Source: Burkholderiaceae bacterium
GTDB taxonomy: Bacteria; Pseudomonadota; Gammaproteobacteria; Burkholderiales; Burkholderiaceae_C
DNA: 64,000 nucleotides
Assembly: GCA_024235915.1 (NCBI GenBank)
Contig: JACKLO010000009.1
Location: 372,001 to 436,000 of the forward strand
Reading direction: 5' to 3'
The position numbers were made by a program, and so were the translations under genes. The notes beneath the pieces were generated by a model. The model was not told the origin of the DNA. It saw only the letters and a list, made by a program, of their open reading frames with translations, and did no database searches. This document shows, piece by piece, positions 40,334-48,935 of the stretch. Position 1 is the stretch's first letter, and each line of letters starts with the position of its first letter.

Positions 40334-41674
40334 TCAGCCCTCGCTGGCCGGCTTGTCCAGCAGCGGGATGGAACCGCCCGCACCGCGCAGCAACCCGGTG
40401 CTGCTGTAGATGCCCAGCTTGTGGCGCGTGTCCTGGATGTCCAGGTTGCGCATCGTCAGCTGGCCGATGCGGTCGGTCTGCGTGAAGGGCGCGTCCTCCA
40501 CCTTTTCCATGCTCAGCCGCTCGGGCGCATAGGTGAGGTTGGGACTCTCGGTGTCGAGGATGCTGTAGTCGTTGCCGCGACGCAGTTCCAGCGTCACCGT
40601 GCCGGTGATGGCGCGCGCCACCCAGCGCTGCGCCGTCTCGCGCAGCATCAGGCACTGTGGGTCGAACCAGCGGCCCTGGTAGAGCAGCCGGCCCAGGCGC
40701 ATGCCGTTGATGCGGTACTGCTCGATGGTGTCCTCGTTGTGGATGCCGGTGACCAGGCGCTCGTAGGCCGTGTGCAGCAGCGCCATGCCCGGGGCCTCGT
40801 AGATGCCGCGGCTCTTGGCCTCGATGATGCGGTTCTCGATCTGGTCGCACATGCCCAGGCCGTGGCGGCCGCCGATGCGGTTGGCCTCCTCGAACAGTTC
40901 CACCGCGCTGGCGAAGCTGCAGCCGTTCAGTGCCACCGGCTGGCCTTCCTCGAAGGTCACGCTCACCGTCTCGGTCTTGACGTCGACCTCGGGCTTCCAG
41001 AAGGCCACGCCCATGATCGGGTTGACGATGTTGACGCTGGCGTTCAGGTACTCCAGGTCCTTGGCCTCGTGGGTGGCGCCGAGCATGTTGCTGTCGGTGC
41101 TGTAGGCCTTCTCGACGCTCATCTTGTAGTCGAAGCCGTGGGCGACGAGGTACTCGCTCATCTCCTTGCGGCCGCCCAGCTCGTCGATGAAGCGCTGGTC
41201 CAGCCAGGGCTTGTAGACCTGCAGCGCCGGGTTGGCCAGCAGCCCGTAGCGGTAGAAGCGCTCGATGTCGTTGCCCTTGTAGGTGCTGCCGTCGCCCCAG
41301 ATGTTGACGCCGTCGTCGCGCATGGCCACCACCAGCGCGGTGCCGGTGACGGCACGGCCCAGCGGCGTGGTGTTGTAGTAGGTGGCGCCGCCGGTCTTCA
41401 CGTGGAAGGCATTGCACTGGATGGCGGCGATGCCCTCGGCCACCAGCTGCGCGCGGCAGTCCACCAGGCGCGCGATGTCGGCGCCATAGGCCAGCGCCTT
41501 CTTCGGGATGGCGTCGTAGTCGCTCTCGTCGGGCTGGCCCAGGTTGGCGGTGTAGGCGCAGGGGATGGCGCCCTTCTGGCGCATCCAGTGCACCGCGGCG
41601 CTGGTGTCCAGGCCGCCGGAGAAGGCGATGCCGACGCGTTCGCCGGCGGGCAGGGTTTGCAGGATGTGGCTCAT
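40334..41674 (-). CDS. argG: argininosuccinate synthase
   Basis: The 446-residue enzyme catalyses ATP-dependent joining of citrulline and aspartate in arginine synthesis. The PP-loop VGIAFSGGLDTSAAVHWM is intact. The length and motifs (YTANLGQPDESDYDAIPKK, IWGDGSTYKGNDIERFYRYG) are those of the long E. coli-type ArgG rather than the shorter common form. No other arg gene is nearby. Confidence 0.97.
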   Translation of the reverse strand: MSHILQTLPAGERVGIAFSGGLDTSAAVHWMRQKGAIPCAYTANLGQPDESDYDAIPKKALAYGADIARLVDCRAQLVAEGIAAIQCNAFHVKTGGATYYNTTPLGRAVTGTALVVAMRDDGVNIWGDGSTYKGNDIERFYRYGLLANPALQVYKPWLDQRFIDELGGRKEMSEYLVAHGFDYKMSVEKAYSTDSNMLGATHEAKDLEYLNASVNIVNPIMGVAFWKPEVDVKTETVSVTFEEGQPVALNGCSFASAVELFEEANRIGGRHGLGMCDQIENRIIEAKSRGIYEAPGMALLHTAYERLVTGIHNEDTIEQYRINGMRLGRLLYQGRWFDPQCLMLRETAQRWVARAITGTVTLELRRGNDYSILDTESPNLTYAPERLSMEKVEDAPFTQTDRIGQLTMRNLDIQDTRHKLGIYSSTGLLRGAGGSIPLLDKPASEG

Positions 41675-41749
41675 CGTCGGAGATGCGGTAACGGGGGCAA
41701 CCCCGCGATTGTCGCCCGGCGGCAGGCCTGCGTCCGCCAGTCCTGTGGA

Positions 41750-42529
41750 TCAGCGCGCCACGGCCAGGATGAACAGCCGCCGGAACGGGAACAGCGTGCG
41801 CCCATCGGCCAGCGGCGGGTAGGCGGCGCGCACCCGGGTGGCGTAGTCGGCCTCGAAGGCCACGGCCTCGTCCGGCGGCAGCGCCTGCAGGAAGCGCATC
41901 AGCCAGGTGCCCTTGGTGTATTCCTTCACCGGGTCGGTGCCGGTCAGCAGCTGCTGGTACTCGGTCTCCCAGACGTCCACCGCGGTGACGTGCGGCGTCA
42001 GCCGCTCGATGTACCAGCGCGGCTCGGCCACCGGCGGCGGCGTCACCAACGGCATCAGTCGTTCGCGCCAGGGGCCTTCGCGCACGGTGTCGTGGATCAG
42101 CTGGTGCGACGGCGCGCCGAAGTTGCGCGGCATCTGCACCGCCAGCATGCCGCCGGGCCGCAGCCGCTGCAGCAGCGCAGGGAACAGCGAGGCATGGTCG
42201 GGCAACCAGTGCAGCGCCGCGTTGGAAAAGATCAGGTCCCGCCCTCCGGCCGGTGCCCAGGCCGCGGTGTCGGCGATGTCGGCCCGCTGCCAGCGCACGC
42301 GCGACCCGGCTGGGGCTTCGCGCGCCAGCATGTCGGCGCTGTCGTCGACCCCGGTCACCTCGGCCCGCGGCCAGCGCGCCGCGATGCGTTGCGTCGCGCT
42401 GCCAGTGCCGCAGCCCAGGTCGACCACGCGCAGCGGCTGCAAGGCCTCGGGCACACGGGCCAGCAGGTCCAGCGCTGGTTGCAGGCGCGGGGCGGCGAAC
42501 TTCAGGTACTGGTCGGCGTTCCAGGCCAT
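41750..42529 (-). CDS. tam: trans-aconitate 2-methyltransferase
   Basis: The 259-residue class I methyltransferase begins MAWNADQYLKFAAPRLQPAL, the typical Tam start. It has the SAM-binding motif VVDLGCGTGSATQRI, then SNAALHWLPDHASLFPALL and VQMPRNFGAPSHQLI. Tam methylates trans-aconitate, relieving its inhibition of the citrate cycle. A GAGGGGAG ribosome binding site precedes ATG 42529. The gene diverges from the large BTAD regulator and lies 75 bp before argG. Confidence 0.93.
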   Translation of the reverse strand: MAWNADQYLKFAAPRLQPALDLLARVPEALQPLRVVDLGCGTGSATQRIAARWPRAEVTGVDDSADMLAREAPAGSRVRWQRADIADTAAWAPAGGRDLIFSNAALHWLPDHASLFPALLQRLRPGGMLAVQMPRNFGAPSHQLIHDTVREGPWRERLMPLVTPPPVAEPRWYIERLTPHVTAVDVWETEYQQLLTGTDPVKEYTKGTWLMRFLQALPPDEAVAFEADYATRVRAAYPPLADGRTLFPFRRLFILAVAR

Positions 42530-42643
42530 GGCGGACTCCCCTCGCATTGGTGGATGGCAGCCCATTGTGGCCATGCGCCGTGCCCCTGTGCATCGCCTAT
42601 GCTTGCCGCGCCGCATGGTGCCGCACAGCGCCAAACCCTCCGC

Positions 42644-45600
42644 ATGCCTTCCACGCCGCCGCCCTCTGCCAACACCGCTGGCGACGCGCCTACGCTGCGT
42701 CTGTTCGGTCCGCCGGCGCTGGTGGCGGGGACCTCGAGGCTTCCTTTCTCGCCAGAGCGTCGTTTCCAACTGCTCGCCGTGCTCGCGCTGGCAGACGGCC
42801 AGTGGGTGACGCGGGATCGGCTGGCGCAGCTGTTGTGGCCGGCTCACGACGCGGCGGCTGCGCGCAGCAACCTGCGCACGGTGGTGCATCGTGCGCGACT
42901 GCTGCCTGGTGCCCAGACGCTTGAAACCACCGAGCAGGCCTTGCGCTGGCTCGTCGGACACGATGTGCAGGCCTTTCTGGCGGCCTTGGGCAGCCCGGAT
43001 GCCACGACGCGGGCAGACGCCGTGGAAACTGGCGGCGGGCCCTTGATGGAGGGGCTGGACGACCCCGGCAACCCCGCCTGGTCCGACTGGCTGGACACCC
43101 AGCGCCAGCGCGTCGCCGTGGCCTGGCAGACCGCCGCCTGGGCCTGGCTGGCGCAGGCGGACGAACCAGCGGCGCGCGCCGCCGTGGCCGACCGGCTGCT
43201 GGCGCACGATCCGCTCGACGAGACCGCCATGGCCGCCGTGCTGCAGGCTGCGATCGCCCGTGGCCATGCCGTCGCCGCGCGCCAGCGCTTCCAGGCCTTC
43301 GCCCACCGGCTGGCGGAGGAACTGGGCATCGAACCGGCGCAGCACCTGCGTGAGCTGATGGCAGGCCTCGAAGGGCATGAGCCTGCGACTGCCCCTTCGG
43401 TGCAGGCGGATTCGGCCGCGACGGCGCGTCCGGCTGTCGTCCTGGACACCGGCCACGCACTGGTCGGCCGACAGATGGAGCGTGCCGAGGCCCGGGCGCT
43501 GCTGGCCCGCGCCGATTGCCGGCTGCTGACCCTGGTCGGGCCGGGGGGCGTCGGCAAGAGCCGCCTGGCGCGCGTGGTGGCGGGTCTGACCGACCCCGCC
43601 AAGGACCGCAGCGATGCCGACTTTCCCGGCGGCGTCTGGTGGGTGGACCTGCAGGACCTGACCCAGGCCTCGGCCCTGCTGCCACGGCTGGCGCAGCAGC
43701 TGGCGGTGCAGACGCTGGACGAACGCACGGCCCTGGCCCAGGTGGCGGCCGCGTTGCCGGTGCAGCGCTGCCTGCTGGTGCTGGACAACGCGGAGCACCT
43801 CCTGGATCCGGCCGGCCAGGACAGCCTGAATCCGGTGCTCGACGGCCTGCTGGCCGCGCACCCCACGGTCTGCCTGCTGGTGACGTCCCGCGTGCGCCTG
43901 GGCGCGGCCGCACCGCTGCAGGCCGCCGAGTGGCTGCTGCCGGTGCCTGGCCTGGCGGTGCCCGACGACGACAGCCGGGACGTCGACGCCGCAGGGGCCT
44001 TCGACGCCGTGCAGCTCTTCGCCCGCCGCGCGCGCCAGGCCGATCCGCGTTTCGAACTGGCGGCGCACATCGACGCGGTGATCGACATCGCCGGCGCCGT
44101 GGGCGGCATGCCATTGGCCCTGGAGTTGGCGGCCAGCTGGGTCCGCCTGATGCCACCGGCGGCCATCGCCGACGAGTTGCGGCGCTCGCTCGACCTGCTG
44201 CAGCGCCACCCGACGGCCGGCGGCCTGCCCGCACGGCCCGAGCACGTGAGCGTGCGCGACGTGCTCGCGCAATCGGTGGCGCTTCTGTCGCCCCTGGAAC
44301 GACAGGCGCTGGCGGCGGTGTCGGTGTTCCAGGACGGCTTCACCCGCGATGCAGCCCGGGCGCTGGGCCGCCACACGGCGCTGCCGCTGCTGTCGGCCCT
44401 GTCCGATCGCGGCCTGCTGGCCACCGACGCGGACGGCCGCTTCCGCCTGCACCCGCTGGTGCAGACATTGGGCGCGGAGTTGCTTGCGGCCGATGCGGTG
44501 CTGGCCGATGCCACCGCGCAGGCGCACAGCCGCCACTTCGCGCAGTTCATGCACAGCCTGGCGCCGCTGACACGCGGCAACCTGCACCAGCTGGTGCAAG
44601 CCGTGGACGCCGAGTTCGCCAACGTCTGCCGCGCCTGGGAAGCCGCGTTGGCGGCGGGCCAGAGCGTAGCCCTGGGCCAGATCGTGCGGCCGCTGTGGGT
44701 GCACTTCGAAGTCACCGGCCGTCTGCAGGAAGGCATCCGGCGGTTGCGCCCGGCACTGCCACGTCTGGAACCCCTCGCAAATCACGATGCCCAGGCGGGC
44801 TGGGCGCTGTCACGCCTTCGACACGGCCTGTCGATGCTGATGCACCGCGGCGGTCACCAGGCCGACGGCCTGGCCGTGGCCGAGGCCGGCATGGCCGCCG
44901 GGCTTCAATCGGACGACCTCGAGGCCCTGGTGGGCTGCCAGCTCAACAGTGGCAGTTGCCTGATGGCGCTGGGCCGCCTGGACGAAGCCCATGCCAGATT
45001 CCAGCAGGCGTTGGCCCTCGCGCGCGACCGTGCGGACACGCACTGCATTGCCTGGGCGCTGGGCAACCTGGCCGTGAGCCACAGCGCGCTGGGCGACGCG
45101 GAGGCCGCCATCGTGCATGGCGAGCAGGCGCTGCAGCTCGACCGGCAGCAGGGCAACCAGTACCAGGTCGCGGTGCACCTGGTGAACCTGGGTGCGGCCC
45201 AGCTCGATGCGGGCCACCTGCCGGCGGCGATCGAATGGACGCGGCAGGCCGTCCAGCACACGCACGACCATGGCCTGGTGCTGTTTGAACTGCATGCGCG
45301 CAGCAACCTTGCGGGCTTCCTGATGCGGGGAGGCCGCCTGGACGAAGCGCGGGCGCTGACGCTCCAATGCCTGCGCGCCGCCCGCACGCAGGGGCTGCTG
45401 GTGGTGCAAGCCATGCAGCTGACCGTGCTGGCGCGCATGGAGGTGCGGGCCGGCCGCCTGGATGCTGCCCTGCCACCGATCCGCGAGGCCCTGGGCCTGG
45501 TGCTGGGCCACGGCCTGCAGAGCGAGTTGCCGCTGGTGCTGCGCACCTGGGCCGCACTGTGCGAAGGCCGGGGGCAGGTGGTGCAGGCGGCCCGTGTGCT

Positions 45601-45766
45601 GCAGTGCGCGATCAGCATGGTCGCCACTTCGCCGTCGGATGCCCGCTTCTTCGGCCAATTGCTGGCCGGCTTGCCCCTGGATGCACAGGCTCGGGCCGAG
45701 GCGGCGGCGCACCCGCTGACGCCGGACGAGGTCCTGGCCGACATCGCCGCGCCTCAACCGGGTTGA
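42644..45766 (+). CDS. BTAD/ATPase/TPR transcriptional regulator (AfsR/SARP-like)
   Basis: The 1040-residue protein has an N-terminal winged-helix and bacterial transcriptional activator domain (about 18-250: TLRLFGPPALV, RDRLAQLLWPAHDAAAARSN, AEELGIEPAQHLRELM). A STAND/NB-ARC-type ATPase follows (about 275-520; Walker A LVGPGGVGKSRLARV, Walker B CLLVLDNAEHLLDP, GMPLALELAASWVRLM). The C-terminal half has TPR-like helices (about 640-1030). The architecture matches multi-domain activators that oligomerise on ligand binding. An earlier in-frame ATG at 42599 is possible. The target is unknown; tam is divergent, with 114 bp between starts. Confidence 0.9.
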   Translation: MPSTPPPSANTAGDAPTLRLFGPPALVAGTSRLPFSPERRFQLLAVLALADGQWVTRDRLAQLLWPAHDAAAARSNLRTVVHRARLLPGAQTLETTEQALRWLVGHDVQAFLAALGSPDATTRADAVETGGGPLMEGLDDPGNPAWSDWLDTQRQRVAVAWQTAAWAWLAQADEPAARAAVADRLLAHDPLDETAMAAVLQAAIARGHAVAARQRFQAFAHRLAEELGIEPAQHLRELMAGLEGHEPATAPSVQADSAATARPAVVLDTGHALVGRQMERAEARALLARADCRLLTLVGPGGVGKSRLARVVAGLTDPAKDRSDADFPGGVWWVDLQDLTQASALLPRLAQQLAVQTLDERTALAQVAAALPVQRCLLVLDNAEHLLDPAGQDSLNPVLDGLLAAHPTVCLLVTSRVRLGAAAPLQAAEWLLPVPGLAVPDDDSRDVDAAGAFDAVQLFARRARQADPRFELAAHIDAVIDIAGAVGGMPLALELAASWVRLMPPAAIADELRRSLDLLQRHPTAGGLPARPEHVSVRDVLAQSVALLSPLERQALAAVSVFQDGFTRDAARALGRHTALPLLSALSDRGLLATDADGRFRLHPLVQTLGAELLAADAVLADATAQAHSRHFAQFMHSLAPLTRGNLHQLVQAVDAEFANVCRAWEAALAAGQSVALGQIVRPLWVHFEVTGRLQEGIRRLRPALPRLEPLANHDAQAGWALSRLRHGLSMLMHRGGHQADGLAVAEAGMAAGLQSDDLEALVGCQLNSGSCLMALGRLDEAHARFQQALALARDRADTHCIAWALGNLAVSHSALGDAEAAIVHGEQALQLDRQQGNQYQVAVHLVNLGAAQLDAGHLPAAIEWTRQAVQHTHDHGLVLFELHARSNLAGFLMRGGRLDEARALTLQCLRAARTQGLLVVQAMQLTVLARMEVRAGRLDAALPPIREALGLVLGHGLQSELPLVLRTWAALCEGRGQVVQAARVLQCAISMVATSPSDARFFGQLLAGLPLDAQARAEAAAHPLTPDEVLADIAAPQPG

Positions 45767-45907
45767 ACCGCTGGCTGGCGCGGCCGCCCCGCACCAGACA
45801 GCAGCAGGCGGCCGCCGCCACCCGTGAAACGCTGGTGAAGCGCCTGCCGGGCACAGTGCGCTTCATCGGCAGGCCACCGGCCCGCCACTTACGCCGGGAG
45901 CCCCCCA

Positions 45908-46132
45908 ATGGAGCGTTCGACGACCTACCTGCTGAAGGTCTGGCAGACCGCAGGCGGTGGCTTCCGTGCGCACCTGCGCGCCGTGGACCAGGAAGTGGCC
46001 CTCGGCTTTGACAGCGCCGAGTCGTTGGCGAAACACCTGGCGGCGGCAGCGCCGTCGCCGCGTCCGTCGCCGAACTCGCACCCCACCGATGCGCAGCCAG
46101 CGCCCGCCATCGACGACGTGCCACGCCGCTGA
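45908..46132 (+). CDS. small hypothetical protein
   Basis: The 74-residue product (MERSTTYLLKVWQTAGGGF start) has a compact beta-rich first half (FRAHLRAVDQEVALGFDSAE) and a Pro/Ser-rich tail. A GGGAG stretch lies 9 bp before the ATG. It lies 36 bp before a PEP-CTERM gene on the same strand and is probably co-transcribed with it. No family is recognised. The 141-bp gap before it holds no obvious promoter. Confidence 0.65.
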   Translation: MERSTTYLLKVWQTAGGGFRAHLRAVDQEVALGFDSAESLAKHLAAAAPSPRPSPNSHPTDAQPAPAIDDVPRR

Positions 46133-46168
46133 TCCAGAAGACCCACGACTTCACGAAGGAGAGACGAC

Positions 46169-47071
46169 ATGCTTCATACGACCCCATCCGCCGTCCCGAG
46201 TCCAGCGCTTCAGGTCGGGCGGTCAGCCCGCAGGCTGACCCTGCCGGCCCTGATGCTGACCTTCGCCGCCACGGCCCTGGCCGGCGGACCGCCGGAAACG
46301 GTGGAGACACGCAGCGTGCAGAGCGTGGCCGGCCACTGCTGCTGGGACAATTCCTGGAATACGCAGACGGCCAGCGGCGACGCCGAGTCCTACTACGTCA
46401 ACAGCTGGGGCCTGTCCTGGGCCCGGATCAACGCGCAACCGGCGCAGTTCGGTCAACTCGCCGGCGAGCTTTCAGGGGGCAGCCAGCTGCCCGAGGGTTT
46501 TGTCGCCAGCGGCAGTGCGGTGGTGCTGCGCGACGCCTGGTCGGACCTGTTCACCATCGGCTCGACCACGCTGGCCGCCGGCACGCCGGTGCAACTGCAG
46601 CTGACGGTGCTGCTTGATGTGGACATGCTGACCATCGACCCTGACGGCAGCGGCATCGCCGGTGCCACCGGCCGCGCCGCGGCGGCGATCCACTCGGGTG
46701 GATGGGACGCGCCTTGGCTGGCCGGCCTGAACCTGGAGACCGGCAGCGGCAAGCCCTACAGCGCGCTGGACGGCGAGTACAGCAACAGCAATGTCTACAA
46801 CACCATGGTGGGTGCCACGCTGCACCTCGTCGGCGACATGTCGCTGAACTTCAACCACAGCAGCTCCTACGACGCGCGGGCCTGGGGCGAGGGCCACACC
46901 TTTGCCACTTCGCTCTTCCGCATCGACGTGCTGACGCCCGACGTTCAGGTCACCACCGCCAGTGGCTTCAACTACGCCACGCCGGTGCCGGTGCCCGAGC
47001 CCGGCAGCTGGGCGCTGATGCTGGCGGGGTTGTGCGCGGTCGGCCCCTGGGTCAGGCGCCGCCTGCGCTGA
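46169..47071 (+). CDS. PEP-CTERM sorting-domain secreted protein
   Basis: The 300-residue protein has a signal peptide (hydrophobic LTLPALMLTFAATALA), a mature domain with a Cys pair (SVAGHCCWDNSWNTQ), and the tail VPVPEPGSWALMLAGLCAVG ending in WVRRRLR, a complete PEP-CTERM signal. The mature domain is unrecognised but is rich in Ser, Gly, Asn and Tyr like other surface proteins of this class. A strong ribosome binding site (AAGGAGAG) precedes ATG 46169. A clear intrinsic terminator follows the stop. Confidence 0.9.
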   Translation: MLHTTPSAVPSPALQVGRSARRLTLPALMLTFAATALAGGPPETVETRSVQSVAGHCCWDNSWNTQTASGDAESYYVNSWGLSWARINAQPAQFGQLAGELSGGSQLPEGFVASGSAVVLRDAWSDLFTIGSTTLAAGTPVQLQLTVLLDVDMLTIDPDGSGIAGATGRAAAAIHSGGWDAPWLAGLNLETGSGKPYSALDGEYSNSNVYNTMVGATLHLVGDMSLNFNHSSSYDARAWGEGHTFATSLFRIDVLTPDVQVTTASGFNYATPVPVPEPGSWALMLAGLCAVGPWVRRRLR

Positions 47072-47078
47072 AATGACA

Positions 47079-47110
47079 GCGGGGCGGCCCTGGCCGCCCC
47101 GCAGTTTTCT
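47079..47110 (+). terminator. intrinsic terminator after the PEP-CTERM gene
   Basis: GCGGGGCGGCC pairs perfectly with GGCCGCCCCGC (11-bp stem, CT at the tip) and is followed by AGTTTTCT. It starts 8 bp after the PEP-CTERM stop and separates this gene from the convergent sulfide dehydrogenase gene. Confidence 0.9.
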
Positions 47111-47128
47111 CATCGACCAGCCGACCGA

Positions 47129-48418
47129 TCAGCTGAGCATGTCGGCCCAGATGTTCTTCGCCCAGGCCTCGGCGTAGCGGCCTTCCAGGTCACTGCGCGC
47201 ATCGGACACGCCACCCGAGCCGCCGACGGTGAAGAAACTCTTCTTCGTCGTCTCGTACTCGTGCACGCTGGCCACGTGGATGACGTGCGTGTCGTCGACG
47301 AAGCTCATGCACACGTTGGTGAGCATCGGGTGCGGGTTCACCGGCAGGCCCTTGAGCTCTGCGACGATGGCCGCAGCCGTGACCTTGGCGTGCGAGTTGG
47401 CCATGTGGCCCGACTTGGGCATGCCCTGCGCCACCTGGATCGAATCACCGATCACGTGCACGTCCTTGGCCGCGGTGGACTCGAAGTTCAGGAAGTTCAC
47501 ATGGCACCAGCGGCCGTTGGCGTTGGTGATGCCCATCTGCGTCACCAACGCGCCGGCGCGCATCACCGGCAGCACGTTGAGCACATCGGCCTTGACGTCG
47601 TCCTGCACCTCGAACTTCAGCGTGTTGGTACGCGCGTCCACCGCCGTCAGCTTGTGCTGCGGGCGGTATTCCAGCATCGGGCCGTAGAAGTCCTTCCACG
47701 CGGCCTTGAACAGCTTGCCCTTGGACGTGACGTCCTGGTTGGCGTCCAGGATCAGCATCTTCGACTTCGGCTTGGCCTTCTTCAGGTAGGCCGCGATGAC
47801 GCTGGCGCGCTCATACGGCCCTGGCGGGCAGCGGTACGGCGCCTCGGGGATGCTGATGGCCACGGTGCCGCCGTCGGGCATGGCCTCGATCTGTCGGCGC
47901 AGGCCCTCGGTCTCCGGGCCGGCCTTCCAGGCGTGCAGCATCTGGCCGCTGTCGTGCGCCGCCTTCAGGCCTTCCACACGGTCCCACATGAAGTCGATGC
48001 CGGGCGACAGCACCAGCTTGTCGTAGCGCATTTCCTTGCCGCCGGCGAGCTTGACGGTCTTCTTCACCGGGTCCACAGCGGTGACCATGTCGTGCACGAC
48101 GTTGACACCGTGCGTGCCCGACAGCCCGCTGTAGGGCGTGGTGATGTCGGCCATGGTCTTCATGCCGGCGATCACGAGGTTGGAGACCGGGCAGGAGACG
48201 AAGGCGCGGTTGGGCTCGATCAACGTGACGTCGATGTCGCCATCGGAAAACACGCGCAGGTACTTCGAGACCGTGGAGCCGCCCCAGCCGCCGCCGACGA
48301 CGACGACCCTGGCCTTGGCGGCCGACGACCCCATCGTGCCGCAGCCGGTCAGGCCCAGCGCGCCGCCGGCCACCATGCCGGCCAGCAGCCGGCGACGTTG
48401 CATCGTGTGCTTGTCCAT
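47129..48418 (-). CDS. fccB: flavocytochrome c sulfide dehydrogenase, flavoprotein subunit
   Basis: The 429-residue protein oxidises sulfide in the periplasm and passes electrons to its cytochrome partner. A twin-arginine signal (QRRRLLAGMVAGGALGLTG) indicates Tat export of the folded FAD protein; a lipobox-like LTGC overlaps it. The FAD fold is VVVVGGGWGGSTVSKYL. The cysteine for covalent FAD attachment is Cys76 (FVSCPVSN), and the redox-active pair corresponds to Cys197 (YRCPPGPYER) and Cys305 (RWCHVNF). The cytochrome gene is directly upstream in the same operon. The alternative name soxF applies to the same family. Confidence 0.92.
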   Translation of the reverse strand: MDKHTMQRRRLLAGMVAGGALGLTGCGTMGSSAAKARVVVVGGGWGGSTVSKYLRVFSDGDIDVTLIEPNRAFVSCPVSNLVIAGMKTMADITTPYSGLSGTHGVNVVHDMVTAVDPVKKTVKLAGGKEMRYDKLVLSPGIDFMWDRVEGLKAAHDSGQMLHAWKAGPETEGLRRQIEAMPDGGTVAISIPEAPYRCPPGPYERASVIAAYLKKAKPKSKMLILDANQDVTSKGKLFKAAWKDFYGPMLEYRPQHKLTAVDARTNTLKFEVQDDVKADVLNVLPVMRAGALVTQMGITNANGRWCHVNFLNFESTAAKDVHVIGDSIQVAQGMPKSGHMANSHAKVTAAAIVAELKGLPVNPHPMLTNVCMSFVDDTHVIHVASVHEYETTKKSFFTVGGSGGVSDARSDLEGRYAEAWAKNIWADMLS

Positions 48419-48429
48419 CGTGGTTCTCC

Positions 48430-48771
48430 TCACTTCTGCGCGCCGAAGTACTTGGCCAGCGACTCGAGCTGTTCCTGCGAATAGCCCTTGGTGATCTGGT
48501 GCATGATCGTCGCGGGCCGCTGGCCGATGCGGAAGGCCGTCAGCTGCTCCAGGATGTACTTCTCCGGCAGGCCGGCCAGCTTGACCATGGCCTGGCCTTG
48601 CACGGCGTGGCCGTCGGTGCCATGGCAATGTGCGCAGGTGGCGGCCAGCGCGCGGGTGCGCAGACGCTCGGTGTCGGACTGGGCATCGGCCCAGGCGGGC
48701 GCGGTGTGCAGGCCGGCCAGCAGGGCGCCGGCCAGGGCCGCGGTGCGCGCGGTGTGGCGGGGTTGGGGCAT
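48430..48771 (-). CDS. fccA: monoheme cytochrome c, sulfide dehydrogenase partner
   Basis: The 113-residue precursor has a signal peptide (hydrophobic AALAGALLAGLHTAPAWA) and one heme site CAHCH (Cys46, Cys49, His50). A cytochrome c553-like second half follows (KLAGLPEKYILEQL, ATIMHQITKGYSQEQLESL) with a likely Met ligand. It should accept electrons from the flavoprotein encoded 11 bp downstream. Some FccA subunits are diheme; this one is the short monoheme type. ATG 48771 has a good AAGGAGAG ribosome binding site, and the longer frame does not begin with a signal peptide. Upstream, CCCTA/TAGGG forms a small inverted repeat near 48865. Confidence 0.88.
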   Translation of the reverse strand: MPQPRHTARTAALAGALLAGLHTAPAWADAQSDTERLRTRALAATCAHCHGTDGHAVQGQAMVKLAGLPEKYILEQLTAFRIGQRPATIMHQITKGYSQEQLESLAKYFGAQK

Positions 48772-48935
48772 CGTCTCTCCTTGCAGCGGGAAGCCGTTGT
48801 ACATCGGTCCGTGGACCGCGGCATTCTGAAGCTGAATCAGTCAATGCTGATGGAGTGATATCCCCTAGCCCGTAGGGTACCGCGCGTCAGGCCGTGGTCA
48901 GGCCGGTGGGCTGCAACGTGTTGATGCCTGCCTGC

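Noticed and set aside
38427..42593. A 1388-residue minus-strand frame across ggt, argG and tam
   Set aside because: Only its 3' part is the gamma-glutamyltransferase. The rest is an out-of-frame shadow of argG and tam, caused by high GC content.
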